In this document: positions 44,808 to 56,009 of the stretch, piece by piece
How the letters are laid out: each line of letters begins with the position of its first letter
Position numbering within the stretch: the first letter of the stretch is position 1
Source of the DNA: Pholiota molesta
Taxonomy: Eukaryota > Basidiomycota > Agaricomycetes > Agaricales > Strophariaceae
NCBI GenBank assembly: GCA_014925825.1
Contig: JACGCK010000221.1
Span: forward strand, 1 to 64,000
Direction of reading: 5' to 3'
Length of the DNA stretch: 64,000 nucleotides
Notes under the pieces: generated by a model
Databases searched by the model: none
What the model was told of the DNA's origin: nothing
Seen by the model: only the letters and a program-made list of their open reading frames with translations
Made by a program: the position numbers and the translations under genes

Positions 44808-47800
44808 ATGCCCCCGAAACTGCAGTCTGCTTCTGTCACCAATGCACACCCAGCCACCCAAGTGGCCGTACTCTAAAGTACAGAACAGTACAAAGGCACA
44901 TTGCGGATGCCAGAAACTTCGTCAAAAATTTGGCTGGAACAGACGGTGTTTCTATCAACACGATAGAGAATATACTTCAGGGTATTCAGCGTACCTCTGA
45001 GATTATTATGAATCCTTCAGAAGATAATTACACGAAATTTCCCTCATTGGATATTGGTACTATACTTAACCAAACTCACAAGTATTTAATAGCTCTGACA
45101 ATAATTATGGACATTAGAATATCCTATGGACTCTGAAAATCAAATTTACGATAGCGCAGCCAAAGAAATGCCACCAGATGATCATGGTGGTATTCCAATG
45201 GATTTCGAGGTCTCAGAGCATCATGAAGACGGGTCTGATTCTGAATCCCATTCCATTGTCAGCAACGAACGCGAACTCCTGCTCTGGGATTCTGAAGAGT
45301 CGAACTCCGAGTCCGATGGGCTAGACCACCCCGAAATGGAGGATGAAAATGATAGTCACTTGCACATAGACACCAATTTCTCTTCCACCCTTGCCGAAAA
45401 TATACCTCCGTCTGATTCGATTCTGCAAGCTCAGCCCCAGGAGTTTAATCGAACACTCGATATCAACTCGGACGAAGAAGATACATTCACGACACCTGCT
45501 CTTCAAGAATTAAAGAAACAGCTTTTAGGAGATTACAAAACCCCACCTCAGCCCCCATCTGAATCATTCCATATACAGATTCTAAACGACGAACAGAAAT
45601 TGAGCCTCAAACATTATTCTGCATGGCAAAAGTCCAATGGTACTGTCAAGGCCTATAATTACCATGCTTCGGTCCTTGCAGAGGCAACTGGAATCGAAAT
45701 TCTCTCACTCTACAAGGTGGAATCCCTGGCTGAATCTCTGACAAACCTCCATCCCCGCAATATTGATATGTGCCCAAAGAGTTGTATTGCATACACCGGA
45801 AAATATTCACAACTCGAAAGATGTGAATATATCTCATCTGCTACAAAGGAGCGCTGTAATACTCCCCGCTACGCAGGGAATCCACACCGACGCCGACCAG
45901 CAGCTCAATATACTATTCTTCCCATCAAGGCAACTCTTGACGCACTCTATGCTAATGCGGAAACATCTAAGCTAATGCGCTACCGCGATAATTGCATGAA
46001 ATCTGTTCTAAAGCTTCTTGGAACGGCGTCTGATCAGAGGACTTACTCTGATTTTGGGGATTCATTCGTCCAGACCGATATTCATCACAATATAAATGGA
46101 CTCTTTCAAAATCCACAGGACGTTGCCTTTGCACTATCAACCGATGGTGCACAATTGACGATGAAGAAACAATCGAACACTTGGATTCTCATTTTAATCA
46201 TTCTCAATCTCCCTCCAGAAATACGCTACAAATCGGAAAATGTTATTATTAACTTTGCGACACCAGGACCAAACTCACCCGGTGAGAGGCTTGCTATCGG
46301 GCAAGACACGAAATCAAAACACACACAACACCAGCGGAGTGAGATCTATACTCTGAGATCGAGCGACGCTCTCAAACAAAACAAAGAAACCTTCTCTTTA
46401 GGGTGGGGTACTAGGTGGGGTGTCTTAATGACTTATCTCAGAACGATATCAATGCCCCCAAGTTCGTTTGTATAGGGTTTAGGGATATATTCAGAGGCTT
46501 TTAGTTTTGGAAACTTTGAACTTTGAACTTATCACTGGGTGAACAAGTAAAGTGTATGGGTTTATAAGTGTTTTAGGGTTCTCTGATGATCCAACTGCGA
46601 ATGCGAATGACAATCGTCGAGTTTAAGAGTCAAACAAGAGAAAGAGATGGACGTCGTCGTTCACTTTTCGACTATTCCACAGTCACTGCGACTGTATGGC
46701 TACCGAGTGGGTTTCTGACCACTATGACTACCACAGCAACACTGGCTGTATGACTACCGACGGCACTCTGTCCGTATGACTTCCAAATCTGATCTCTCTT
46801 TTACTCTCTGAACTCTCTGATGCAACTCTTTGGATTCTCTTTCAAACTCTGAAGTCAAACGATATTTATCCTATTATCTCAACTAGGGCGCAACGCCTCT
46901 TTGTGATCTAATGGGTACCAATTGCTTGTTATTACAGGTAAAAGCGACGCTAATTTATAGTACATGGGTTGTATGCGATATCTCTGAAAATAAAATAGAA
47001 ACAAAGAAAGAACAAACAGTCTAAGCGAAGCTTGGGTCTAGGGTTTTGACCTGATGACCCAAGTCCCACATGGTATGGTCCAAGGGTATTTCCTTTTGGG
47101 TTTCTCTTTAGTACCCCCTGTGTTTAGAGTCCTATCACTGGCCAACGAAGGCTCACGCGACAGTTCTGTTTTTAGAATTGGCGCGGTACATCAACCATCG
47201 CCTATTTATAGTGTTGTTTCGACACTAAGCGCCAACCTTCGGTCTCCTCCTTCAGAAATGCCGAAGTCGACCGGTCCGGTTCGGTTGTTTGGGTTATGCC
47301 GGAATACACGTGATACGCACGCCGCTATAGCGCCTTCTGATGCGTATCGCGTGGCAGTGAGGCGCCCGTACGGACCCACAAAGAGAAGCTGTTCTGAGAA
47401 CCGCCTTTTAATGAAATTTAATTATCCAAAGAGCCTCCTCTCCTGTAGATGATATGAGTCGGCAATGGTTTCCGCGTTTTTGCTATCTCCCGGTTTAATA
47501 AGTATTCTCTTTTAGGTCCGAGCGATACTCATTTGCCATTGTCATAGTGCGTGTTGCCCATCTGGTATGGAGGAGATCTCTTTGTACGCGAGGTACGTCC
47601 GACAGGCTTCTCAGACGTCTACTCGCTTCTCGATTCCATGTTTCAAAGGTAAAATGACACTTTCGGCACTATTACATGCCCAGCCCAAAACGGACCGTAT
47701 CACCGGAGACATTGAGTCGTTTATACGCCCTCTTTTTGAGGAGCTGGCCGAAGGATCGGAAGGATGGTGGATATGGGATGCTTTGGAATCAGCTCATATG

Positions 47801-49485
47801 CTAATGAAAGCTTGCATCGCAATTGGCGCCGGCGATATGTTGGGTTCCGCGAAAATCAATGGAATGGCTGGACATGCAGCCATTTACGGTGATCGTTTTT
47901 CGGAGGTTCAGGCAGCAAAATCAAGCATAACCCGAGGATCCAAGGCGCAATATTATCCCATGCTTACACCAGATGCTTATAATCCCGGGCGTCAACAATA
48001 TTCATATGACAAGCTTCCTATTCGGCAACACCAGACATATTTCAAGACTCTACGGGAATTGGAAGCTGCTGGAAACGAGAATCAACGACGGAAGATAACT
48101 AAAGCAACTGGAGTTAGCCGACTTCCTCTATGCGCAGCTAGTCCAGCATTTTTTCATCCAACCTTTTTTCCATTAGACCCCTTTCACCTCATCTATGAAA
48201 ATTGCATGGCATTCATCTGGGATCTATGGACAATTGAAAGTACCGAAGACGAAGTTATGCATATCTCTGCAGAGAAGGGAGCTGTTCTAGGCAACCTAGT
48301 TGCAGAAGCTATGGGAACACTACCGCCTTCGTTCTGTGGTCCTGTTCGAAATCCGCACCTCAAGCGACAGAGCCAGTATAAAGTTTTCGAGTGGATGGCG
48401 CTTTTACATTGGTACCTTGTACCAATTGGTCTTGAATTAAAATTCAACTCTCTTATTCTCGAAAACTTCTCTCGATTCGTTCAAGCAATGGAGTACGCAA
48501 TGACAAGCAAACCACGAACCGAACAGGATCTCGAGAAACTATATTCTTTGATTTCTCAGTTTCTCACTGACTTCGAACGTCTCTACATTGGCAATAATCC
48601 AGATCGCAATAATCGTGCCAGGCTTTGCATTTTTCAACTTATCCACATTCCTCTTCATATGAAATGGAATGGCTCCATTCGCATAGGATCTCAAGCTACA
48701 GTCGAGCGCAGCATCGGAGAGATGGGACATAAAATCAGATCCAAAAAATCGCCATTCGCCAACCTCACAAATATCATTATTCGGAGGGAAAGGATCAAGC
48801 TCCTCTGCCTCTACTATCCTGATCTTTCACTCAACCCTTCGGAAACTCTGCTTCAAATTCCTCCTGATGGCCAATTATTTCAAAAGGTCAATTTCACACT
48901 GTCAGAGTGCCAGCCTGGTTGCATTGTTTCCATCCAACTATCTCTGATACTCGGTCTTCTGAGAATGGATGCTCCGGATCACATACCTCACCACGGCCTT
49001 GAGCTTGATGATTTTCGGCGATTTGGAAAACTAAGGCTGCCTAACCGGAGGGTTCTTCACAGTGAACTTGCGTATTCTTCTCTCCAAAAGGCACCCACAC
49101 GAAAATCTTGCTGGTTTTGTGTAAGTAATTCAACAACTTAGCTCTACCAAGCATAATATTAATAATCCAGCAATTGGAGCAGAGTGTCGTAGGCCCAGGC
49201 GCACCATTGTTTGGACTTGCACTTGCGTTCTACAGTGTGAAGATAATGGAAACGAATCAGCACTTTGTCATTTACAAAAAGCTTATGGACGTAGAACATA
49301 TACTCGGTTTTTTCCGGGGCAAACTCTGGTCCACCGAAACATATGCCCTCAAGGTTGATAAGATATCAGATATTGTTGGTATATGGAGCCATGGGGCTCA
49401 AACATATATTCTGCAGAAGCACCCAGGATTAGATATGCTTAACACCGAAGAAAGTGGGAAGGACGATGGATGCGAAGATGAATGA
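44808..49485 (+). pseudogene. Plavaka-type (CACTA) Tnp2 transposase, split by a solo LTR
   Basis: An N-terminal zinc-finger-like block, CFCHQCTPSHPSGRTLKYRT, is followed by exon 2 (from 45118) with a second cysteine cluster (CPKSCIAYTGKY, ERCEY, RCNTPRY) and the Tnp2 core FALSTDGAQLTMKK, NLPPEIRYKSENVI and TPGPNSPG. An LTR then interrupts, after which DIESFIRPLFEELAEG and the rest of Tnp2 resume at 47707. The last intron is 49121-49170 and the stop is at 49483-49485. Without the LTR and one target copy, exons 1-3 form one frame of about 1050 codons. The ATG at 44808 is one base out of frame with the zinc finger (five C where six would fit). Tnp2 cuts and pastes CACTA-like elements. Terminal repeats of this element were not found. 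Confidence 0.8.
46283..47702. mobile_element. Solo LTR (1420 bp) inserted in the Plavaka transposase
   Basis: It begins TGAGAGG and ends TATCA (TG...CA), flanked by CCGG at 46279-46282 and 47703-47706, a 4-bp target duplication. The insertion falls inside the codons for SPG-D of the transposase, and the frame is perfect once it is removed. No internal coding region, primer-binding site or polypurine tract is present, so it is the product of LTR-LTR recombination. Imperfect repeats around TGTATGACTACCGA occur at 46693-46782, and a TATTTATAG box near 47203. Only the first three bases are inverted at the ends, so another TIR-less element is possible. Confidence 0.7.
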
Positions 49486-49660
49486 GAGTAAGTATTCCGA
49501 GGGATTTGGACAGCGGATTTAGGCTAAATTTAGATGGTTGGATTGCTTAGCGCTTAGTAGTATATGTTCAAATGTAAAGTTGAATTTCAGATAAGCATAA
49601 AGTACAATTATTGAAACTAGAGGCAATGGTGGTAGTGTGGCCTAAGCGCAATTGGAATAA

Positions 49661-49730
49661 CATTTATCCTGGAAGAATTTGGATGCTAGAATGAGGGAGG
49701 CTAAAAATGCGCGACGGGGACAGAGAGTCG
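49661..49730 (+). repeat. 70-bp direct repeat, copy a
   Basis: CATTTATCCTGGAAGAATTT to GACAGAGAGTCG; 66 of 70 positions equal copy b at 49774, 113 bp away. Confidence 0.8.
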
Positions 49731-49773
49731 TATCAAAATCATTGCAGTCGCTATCAGTGGCTCGGACTGTCTT

Positions 49774-49843
49774 CATTTATCCTGGAAGAATTTGGATACC
49801 AGAATGAGGGAGGCTAAAAATGCACGACGGGGACAGAAAGTCG
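49774..49843 (+). repeat. 70-bp direct repeat, copy b
   Basis: Second copy, ending GACAGAAAGTCG. The repeats lie just downstream of the transposase and may be subterminal repeats of the element. Confidence 0.8.
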
Positions 49844-51291
49844 AGGAGCAGAAGATGAGGCTGTGGGGGTCTGGGATGGATGGATGGTAATTAATAATTG
49901 GGGACATTGATTGATGAGCGGCGAGAGGTAGAGCGTGCCCGAGAACCAAGCCAATGCCGGCAGAGCTCTTCGAGGGAGCCTTGAATACATCGGGAACGTC
50001 TTGTGGGCGCCATATTTCAGTCAGAATATTTACGGCTTGATCTATAGGAAATAATAAATTGAAGTGGTGGGATTGAACAGAATGATTGTACATACCGATG
50101 AGACCGGCTGCAAACTTGTGCTTTGAAGTGTCGCATTGGGATGCATCCTTGGAGGTTTGTGTGATGGGAGTGGGTGGAATCAGGGTGGAATGGGTTGTTG
50201 TTTCTTTAGCAGAGAGTTCGATGGGACAAAAGTCCTGAGATGGTGGTACAATTAAGCTTGGGGTATGGTGGCAGGCAACCGTGGGAGATCAAAGAGCTAG
50301 TGTGTTGGATTGGGAGATGGAGTGGTAGGGTTGCCAGCGTGTTTGGTACGAATTGCAGGGGGTGCCCTTTGGGCGATAATCTGTGTAGCCGAGTGCATTG
50401 AATTCAGACCTGAGTTGTGTGTAAAGCAGAAAATTATAGGGTTGACAGTGGTTCAGATAAGCATAGAGTAGGAATTCAAGGTGGGGAAAATGGTGGTAGT
50501 AGTCGAGACAGGAACAGACGAGTTGACGGAGTCAGAGAGAAGGGTGCCCGCAGGGGCGGCAAGTTATTGGAGATGTTTTATCGACACATTGCGACCGGTT
50601 TGGTCAGTGGAGGATGCCCAGTCTTTGACTTTGGACGATCCTAGGGCAAAGTTGGACTGGAAGCCAGACAACTCTGTGCAGAAATAATGATATAAAGCGG
50701 CAGGGAGAGCGGAGCGATGAGCAGAGGAGTGGGATATATGGCAGCAGAGTGCGTGCACATCATGCACACAGGGGGCGCTTGGCTGGCATCTATATTTATC
50801 CCAACAGCGTCTAAATCAAAGAACGCCTTCGCCAGCTGCGCGCATTCTCCACGCTCACGCGCTCACGTTTCGTTTCGTACAATTGGAGTTAGCGAACTTC
50901 TCTTGGATGTAATGAATAGTCGCGACCGGTTTATAACGAAGGGGGTAAAGGGAATTGATTTACAAAAAATGAAAAATGACTACATCAAGCACTTAATGAG
51001 TTGGTTTGCTAGGCAGGAAGACTTTGGCTATCTATAAAGAATAGTATCATGTACTGGGAGGTGTCCACAATATATCTAGATTTGTATTCTATGGGTTATT
51101 CAACTACTCAAGAAATAAGCTCAAACCTAGTGACTGCGAGAAACTGGGGACTTTATATGACACTCTCTCGCGACGTCCTTCCTTCCTTTATATCACTACA
51201 TCCTCGCGTCTTGCTTCATCCATCATTCGCACTCTCTCGTCTTCGCTTTACCTCGTCCCTGCTTTACTCTTATCGTACTCGCTTACTCGCT

Positions 51292-51678
51292 ATGACTATC
51301 ATCGCATATCTCGACTGGCACAAAGTGAAGTGGGCCTGGCTGCGCGTCATCCCCGCGCCTTTCCTCATACGAGGCGCGCTCAGCGCAATCGAGAGAATTC
51401 CCGAATGCCCAGACGACTGCTCGTTCTTAATCACGTAAGTCCTATCTAGCTCTATTCTTCTCCTCAATTCCATCCGTTTGTACAGGGCAGCGCCACACGG
51501 CGACGACGGGCATTGTACCGCCCGAATCTTCTCAAACGAAGGATGCTACTTGGGAGGCGTACATTTTTTCATCGATCGCACGAAGACCCCCGATTTCGAG
51601 CCGGCCTCCAAAGCAGCTAAGTGGAAGAAGAGAAGATATATGGTTGGCAATTGGGCGCGGAATACGAGGGAAATTTAG
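51292..51678 (+). CDS. Hypothetical protein, 111 aa
   Basis: Two exons, 51292-51434 and 51486-51678, with a 51-nt GT-AG intron (GTAAGT donor, TACAG acceptor), joining in frame. Exon 1 gives MTIIAYLDWHKVKWAWLRVI and RIPECPDDCSFLI; exon 2 gives HGDDGHCTARIFSNEGCYLG, FFIDRTKTPDFEP and a basic end (AKWKKRRYMVGNWARN). No signal peptide or membrane helix. The ATG is the first in frame after a pyrimidine-rich leader. No family was recognised. The clean intron is the main support; it could be part of a longer gene if the last codons hide another donor. Confidence 0.45.
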
Positions 51679-52262
51679 TATGTCTTTTATTCATTCTTTC
51701 GTTCGAAGCAAGTACTCATCCGACTAGCCGAACTTAGATCCAATTTACCACCCCCTGAAATTTTTGGTACGTCGCTACCGTTTCGCAAGTGAGATTTCTA
51801 ATTCCTGTTCTAGCTACCTTGTTCGAGCATTATGCGCGCCCCGATGTACTATATCATCTCCACTTATTTTTGAGCTGTATATACCTTTTCTCCATATCTT
51901 GTAGCCTCAACACAATTTGCTCGTTTGTACATAGAATCAGGGTATTGTAATTTATGAAAAAAACTCTATGTAATCTATATTTCAATAACGACTTTTAGCC
52001 TTGACTTCGTCCGCCTGGCCTGTCGCTCCACTTCGGAGATCATCGAGGAACTTCCTTCGTCCCCCAGTCTCATCACCAAGACTGGAACCGCCCTGCTTGG
52101 TGTAGGCGCTTCTGCTGCCGCCATCTCTCAAGAGCTCTACGTCGTCAACATTTCAACGAGGAGACAATTGTCCTGGCATCGATCATTGTCTTCACCTATA
52201 TATAAGAACTTTCCTGTGATTAATTGCTATGATTGCAGAACTCGTCAAGAGCAAGGCTATCT
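51679..52262. other. No gene recognised
   Basis: Intergenic. A short Pro-rich frame near 52020-52110 and a TATAA region near 52198 were seen, but no gene could be built. Confidence 0.45.
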
Positions 52263-52466
52263 AACTTAGCTTTAATTTTTGACTTTATACACATGCAATA
52301 GATGGTTTTACACAACTTATCTTTAGTTGTTGACTTTATACACATGCAATAGATCGTTTTACACAACTTATCTTTAGTTGTTAACTTTATAAACATGCAA
52401 TAGATGATTTCACGCAACTTATCTCTAGTTGTTACCTTTACAAACATGCAATAGATGGTTTTTTAC
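52263..52466. repeat. 51-bp tandem repeat, four copies
   Basis: Units start at 52263, 52314, 52365 and 52416 with AACTTA(T/G)CT and contain CATGCAATAGATGGTTTT. The period is exactly 51 bp each time. Because 51 is divisible by three, the minus strand stays open and reads a 17-residue repeat (DKLCKTIYCMCIKSTTK). No gene signals surround it. Confidence 0.9.
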
Positions 52467-52983
52467 TTTCCGAGCAGTAATCTCGTTCAGCGCGGTCGTG
52501 GCCTGAAGCATGGTAGTCGATATCGGCATTTCGTTGTGGATTACTTACCTGCATGCTTGTGCGGTGGCAGCAAGGTAAGGAAGGCGTGGCGCGCATGCAC
52601 CCCATATTACTACACTTTTGTTGTTCTATTACTACATAATACATAAGCCTTCAAATTTTCAATACTCTGAATGGAAGCTGGAAACAGGGTTGTAGATTCA
52701 GATGTTCCGCATAAGACTTGAGTCAAAGTGCCCCGAGTAACGAGCGCTTGTTTTTCCAGATGTAGAAATCAGGTTTGTACATGTGTTTGACAGGCGAATA
52801 CTATTGTTCGAGATGTAGAATATATTTGGTGAACATTATACATGTCTCGACGTACATGTAATCGATTCACATTCTCAAGCATGTAGGGTCCAAGAACGCT
52901 AGCATCTATAAAAGCAGCCTTTGAGCGCACGTTAAATCTCAGTCTATCTGACCGTCGCTGTAACGATTCCCCATCTTAGTCGC
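52467..52983. other. No gene recognised
   Basis: Upstream region of the coiled-coil gene. A TATAAAAG box at 52909-52916 lies about 70 bp before its ATG. Confidence 0.45.
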
Positions 52984-53552
52984 ATGTCTACCCCGATTTC
53001 TTCCAACCCTGGAGCAGCGCCCGTCGCGCAAAACCCCCAACCTCTTCCCATCCCAGAGCAGTGCCCGTCGCGCAAAAGCGACAGAAGCAGAAGACGTTCT
53101 ATGCGGTATGTCCAAAATTATCGAGGTCATTGATGTATATTAATCTATTGTGTGTTTCCCTTAAATTATAGGAGGCTGTTCTCGCCGAGTCGCAGCTAAA
53201 GGATGAGAAGAACGAGAATCTCAAGCTGAAGATGGAAATCTCCCAGCTAAAGGACGAGAAGAATGAGCTGAAGATGGAAATCTCCCGCCTGAATGGCTTA
53301 CTCGCATCGAATTTAGCACCACAGTCTCCCGCGACTGCCACCGTCTCTCCGGAGGCTACCTTGATCATTCCCTCTCAGACGACGACGAACAAACAAGCAG
53401 TCGCAGTCGCCAAGGACGATACGGTCGTCCTGTCGAGCCAGTCTACGTTTGTGTTCTTCAAGAAACCGCCTCATATTTCCGATCAGCATTCGCTCACCAC
53501 TACCGCCACTTTCAGTGCTGAAGATGTCGCGGAAGGATCTGCTTCCGTCTAG
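52984..53552 (+). CDS. Short coiled-coil protein, possibly frameshifted
   Basis: ATG 52984, exon 1 to 53105 (GTATGT donor), exon 2 53172-53552. Exon 2 reads a heptad-rich stretch with tandem ESQLKDEKNE and ISQLKDEKNELKMEISRL, then a Ser/Thr/Pro-rich tail ending in EDVAEGSASV. The frame from the ATG does not join exon 2; a frame one base over does (QKRQKQKTFYA leading into EAVLAESQ). The switch falls inside a local duplication (GCGCCCGTCGCGCAAAA and GTGCCCGTCGCGCAAAA), so an indel there is likely. A TATAAAAG box lies about 70 bp upstream. Coiled-coil assembly is predicted; no known family. Confidence 0.5.
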
Positions 53553-53658
53553 CCTATGGTCTTTTTGTATTTACCTGACCATAGCTTACTTAGTGCCTGT
53601 CTCGTAGGTACAATGGTAGCTAGTCGACCGAGAATTTCATTGCAGCATTATGGGCAAC

Positions 53659-54679
53659 TAGTGATTGACACGGGTTTTCAAACCCGTGCGGGTTTGGGCC
53701 ACGGGTTTGCCGGGTACGGGTTGGGGTCTGGCTTTTCCACCCAGCCTCAACCCGTACCCCCAGTCGCGGGTCACGCGGGTGCGCGGCCGCCCAATGCCGA
53801 CGATTCAAGCTCCGAATGAAATCGAAATCAACGAACAATCAATGAGTTGATTGTTCGTTGATTTCGATCTCTTCACGGCCGCGCGCCCCTCCCCTCCAAT
53901 GAGGGATGTGGGCCGGCCTAAACCACTCAATTCCGGACGCAGCAACTAACCGACATGCCAGCGCACCCGACGCTGACAGGAACACGCACACACGGCATCC
54001 ACGCACACACACCGTGACAACAACAGCTGATGACAACGCGGGCGGCGGCAATGACGGATGACGAGGCGACCACGGAGGGCGGTGCCGGAGGACGAGGACG
54101 ACGGCGCAACAACACCACCCTCGACTCCAACTTCCAATGGCAGCCCCTTCCCTCGCTCCCACCGCCCGCGCCCGTGCCCGCGCCCCGGCCTCCAGCCACG
54201 CCCTTCGCTGCGCCGCAACCCCACTTCGCTACGCGCGGCGGGGGCGGGTTCTATTCGCCACCGCGGCTGTGCATCCGATGGCGTTGGGCGCCCGCCGCCG
54301 GGGGCGGTGGTGTACACCGCGGGGGATCCGCGGATCGGGGCGGCGGCGGTGTTGGCGGTGTGAGTGGCGGGGGAACACGGCTGACGCGGACAACGGTGGA
54401 CGACTCGACACCGCGTCTGAGCACACTGAGGCAGGTGCACAGGCACCCCGACCGTCTGCATGCACAATGAGCGCTGCAATTGCAGGCTCTGCGGTATGCA
54501 GACGCTTGGAGGTGCTTACCCGTGGTTGGTACCCACGCGGGTTTTGAGACCCGCAAAACCCGTCGAACCCGCTACCCAAACCCGCCGAAACCCCTACCCA
54601 CGCTCGCGGGTACGGGTTTTTGCGGGTAGGGGTACGGGTCGACCTCTTGGTACCCATGGGTTACCCGTGTCATTCACTA
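53659..54679. mobile_element. Non-autonomous hAT transposon (1021 bp) with 8-bp target duplication
   Basis: TIRs TAGTGATTGACACGGGTTT (left) and AACCCATGGGTTACCCGTGT then CATTCACTA (right) are inverted copies, and TGGGCAAC duplicates exactly at 53651-53658 and 54680-54687. An 8-bp target duplication with TAGTGA-type ends is diagnostic of hAT. Subterminal zones are dense in ACCCG/CGGGT words. The interior is GC-rich and low complexity, with no transposase, and it contains the 22-bp hairpin at 53821. Not obviously derived from the hAT at 56010, whose subterminal repeats differ. Confidence 0.9.
53821..53868. repeat. Perfect 22-bp inverted repeat with 4-nt loop
   Basis: The arms ATCGAAATCAACGAACAATC(AA) and its exact complement flank the loop TGAG. 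The shorter palindrome GAAATCAACGTTGATTTC at 4637 is the same sequence with the centre removed. Confidence 0.95.
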
Positions 54680-56009
54680 TGGGCAACACGCGATGTGCAT
54701 GTGTGGCAGGCTCGTCGTTGAGCATAAAATCAACGGCACTCTGTATCATATCTGCGTAAAGGTAGCTGGCGGCCCGCTAATCTATTTTAGTCTATGACAC
54801 GGAAACATTGCATTTTCCTCCACCTCGACATCACGTAAACACTGTCAAATTAGACCGGTTAATCGGGGGGGGATCCCCGAGATCAGTTAGCCTGGAAACC
54901 ATGATTCCCACTCACTCCCAGTAATAGTCAACTAATTCCTGGCTCCCTCTAAGATATTACCCAAGTTAATTAGATGAGATAATGATCCCTCCCTTTGCTG
55001 ATATGATAAGATATCCCATCTCCCATCATTGATATGATAACGTCCCTCCCGTGGGATCCCTCCGCATCATTTCCCTCGGCTAGCGCCAGTGAGGCCGTGC
55101 GCCCTTTCCCGCGCCATCCCGCCTGCCTTTCCCGCCCTCGGGGTAGGGTGGTGAGCGCTTTAGCAGCAATTTGCCCCGCTGCTGGGCGCTTTTTTGGCGC
55201 TTATGTGCATTATATCATGTAGATTATAGCGCGATGAGTTCAAAGGCAGTGCGCCCCTGCATTGGGGCGCTATTGTGTATACTTTGAAATGCACAGAGCG
55301 CGCTCGCTTTCAGGCAGTTATAATGCATACGCTGAAGAGCGCCATATAATAAGCATACTCATGGTTACTAGCGCCGCGAGTCTGAGCGCCGCTCGCCTGC
55401 GATTAGACGCTGGCCAATGTGTTGCTCGATGCGCGCGTTTGCGCGCGCGCACGCTACGCTGACGTGGCCCCAGGCCACGTGCATGTTGAACTTTTCAGCG
55501 CTGCTATTATTAGGAGTGTTGATTTCCCAGGCACTTGACAGCGCGCGCTGTCATCCTGTTGCCAGGCGTTCCCGTTATGGTAGGTTGATCAACTTGATCC
55601 TTGTTTGTTTCTAAAGCTCCGAGGACGTTATAAGGTGAGGTCCTCACTGTCGCAGACGTTTTCCCACCCTTACTTCTGCCCCCGTCCCCATGCTGGTCCA
55701 TCGTCTGCCTCCGTAGGCCCTTCTCCTCCTCCCCGCCTTCCAAGCGGTTCCCTCCTCGCTGCCAACGCCGTCTGCTCTTTGACAACAACATCCCTACACC
55801 GTGGTGTTCGTGCAGCCTCACCCCAACGCGCTCACATGCTTCTCTTTACCCCCTGCATAACTTATTAATGCACCCTATTGGTATGTCCTACTCTCCCCCT
55901 TCCCCGGTCCTCAGTGTCTGACAACGAGCAACAGGAAACGGACCCCTTCAATCCCCACATCTGCTTCTGCCCCTCGGTGCCAGCTCTCCTTCCCACCACC
56001 CCTTGAAAG
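54680..56009. other. GCGC-dense intergenic tract, no gene recognised
   Basis: From about 55040 to 55570 at least fifteen GCGC clusters occur (AGCGCC, GGCGCT, GAGCGC, TGCGCGCGTTTGCGCGCGCG), spaced mostly 10-40 bp in otherwise mixed sequence. GTGAGGTCCTCAC near 55636 is a palindrome. No ORF with family features. Confidence 0.5.

Larger units (their letters stand above)
49486..51291. other. 3' region of the Plavaka element and unassigned DNA
   Basis: Contains the 70-bp direct repeats listed below and several related short blocks (CAGATAAGCATAAAGTA near 49590 and CAGATAAGCATAGAGTA near 50454). No further gene was supported. Confidence 0.45.

Noticed and set aside
49141..50800. A right terminal inverted repeat of the Plavaka element
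   Set aside because: Direct repeats are present but no sequence inverted relative to the 41-kb side was found.
52263..52466. CRISPR-like array
   Set aside because: Units are contiguous 51-bp tandem copies without unique spacers, in a eukaryotic genome.
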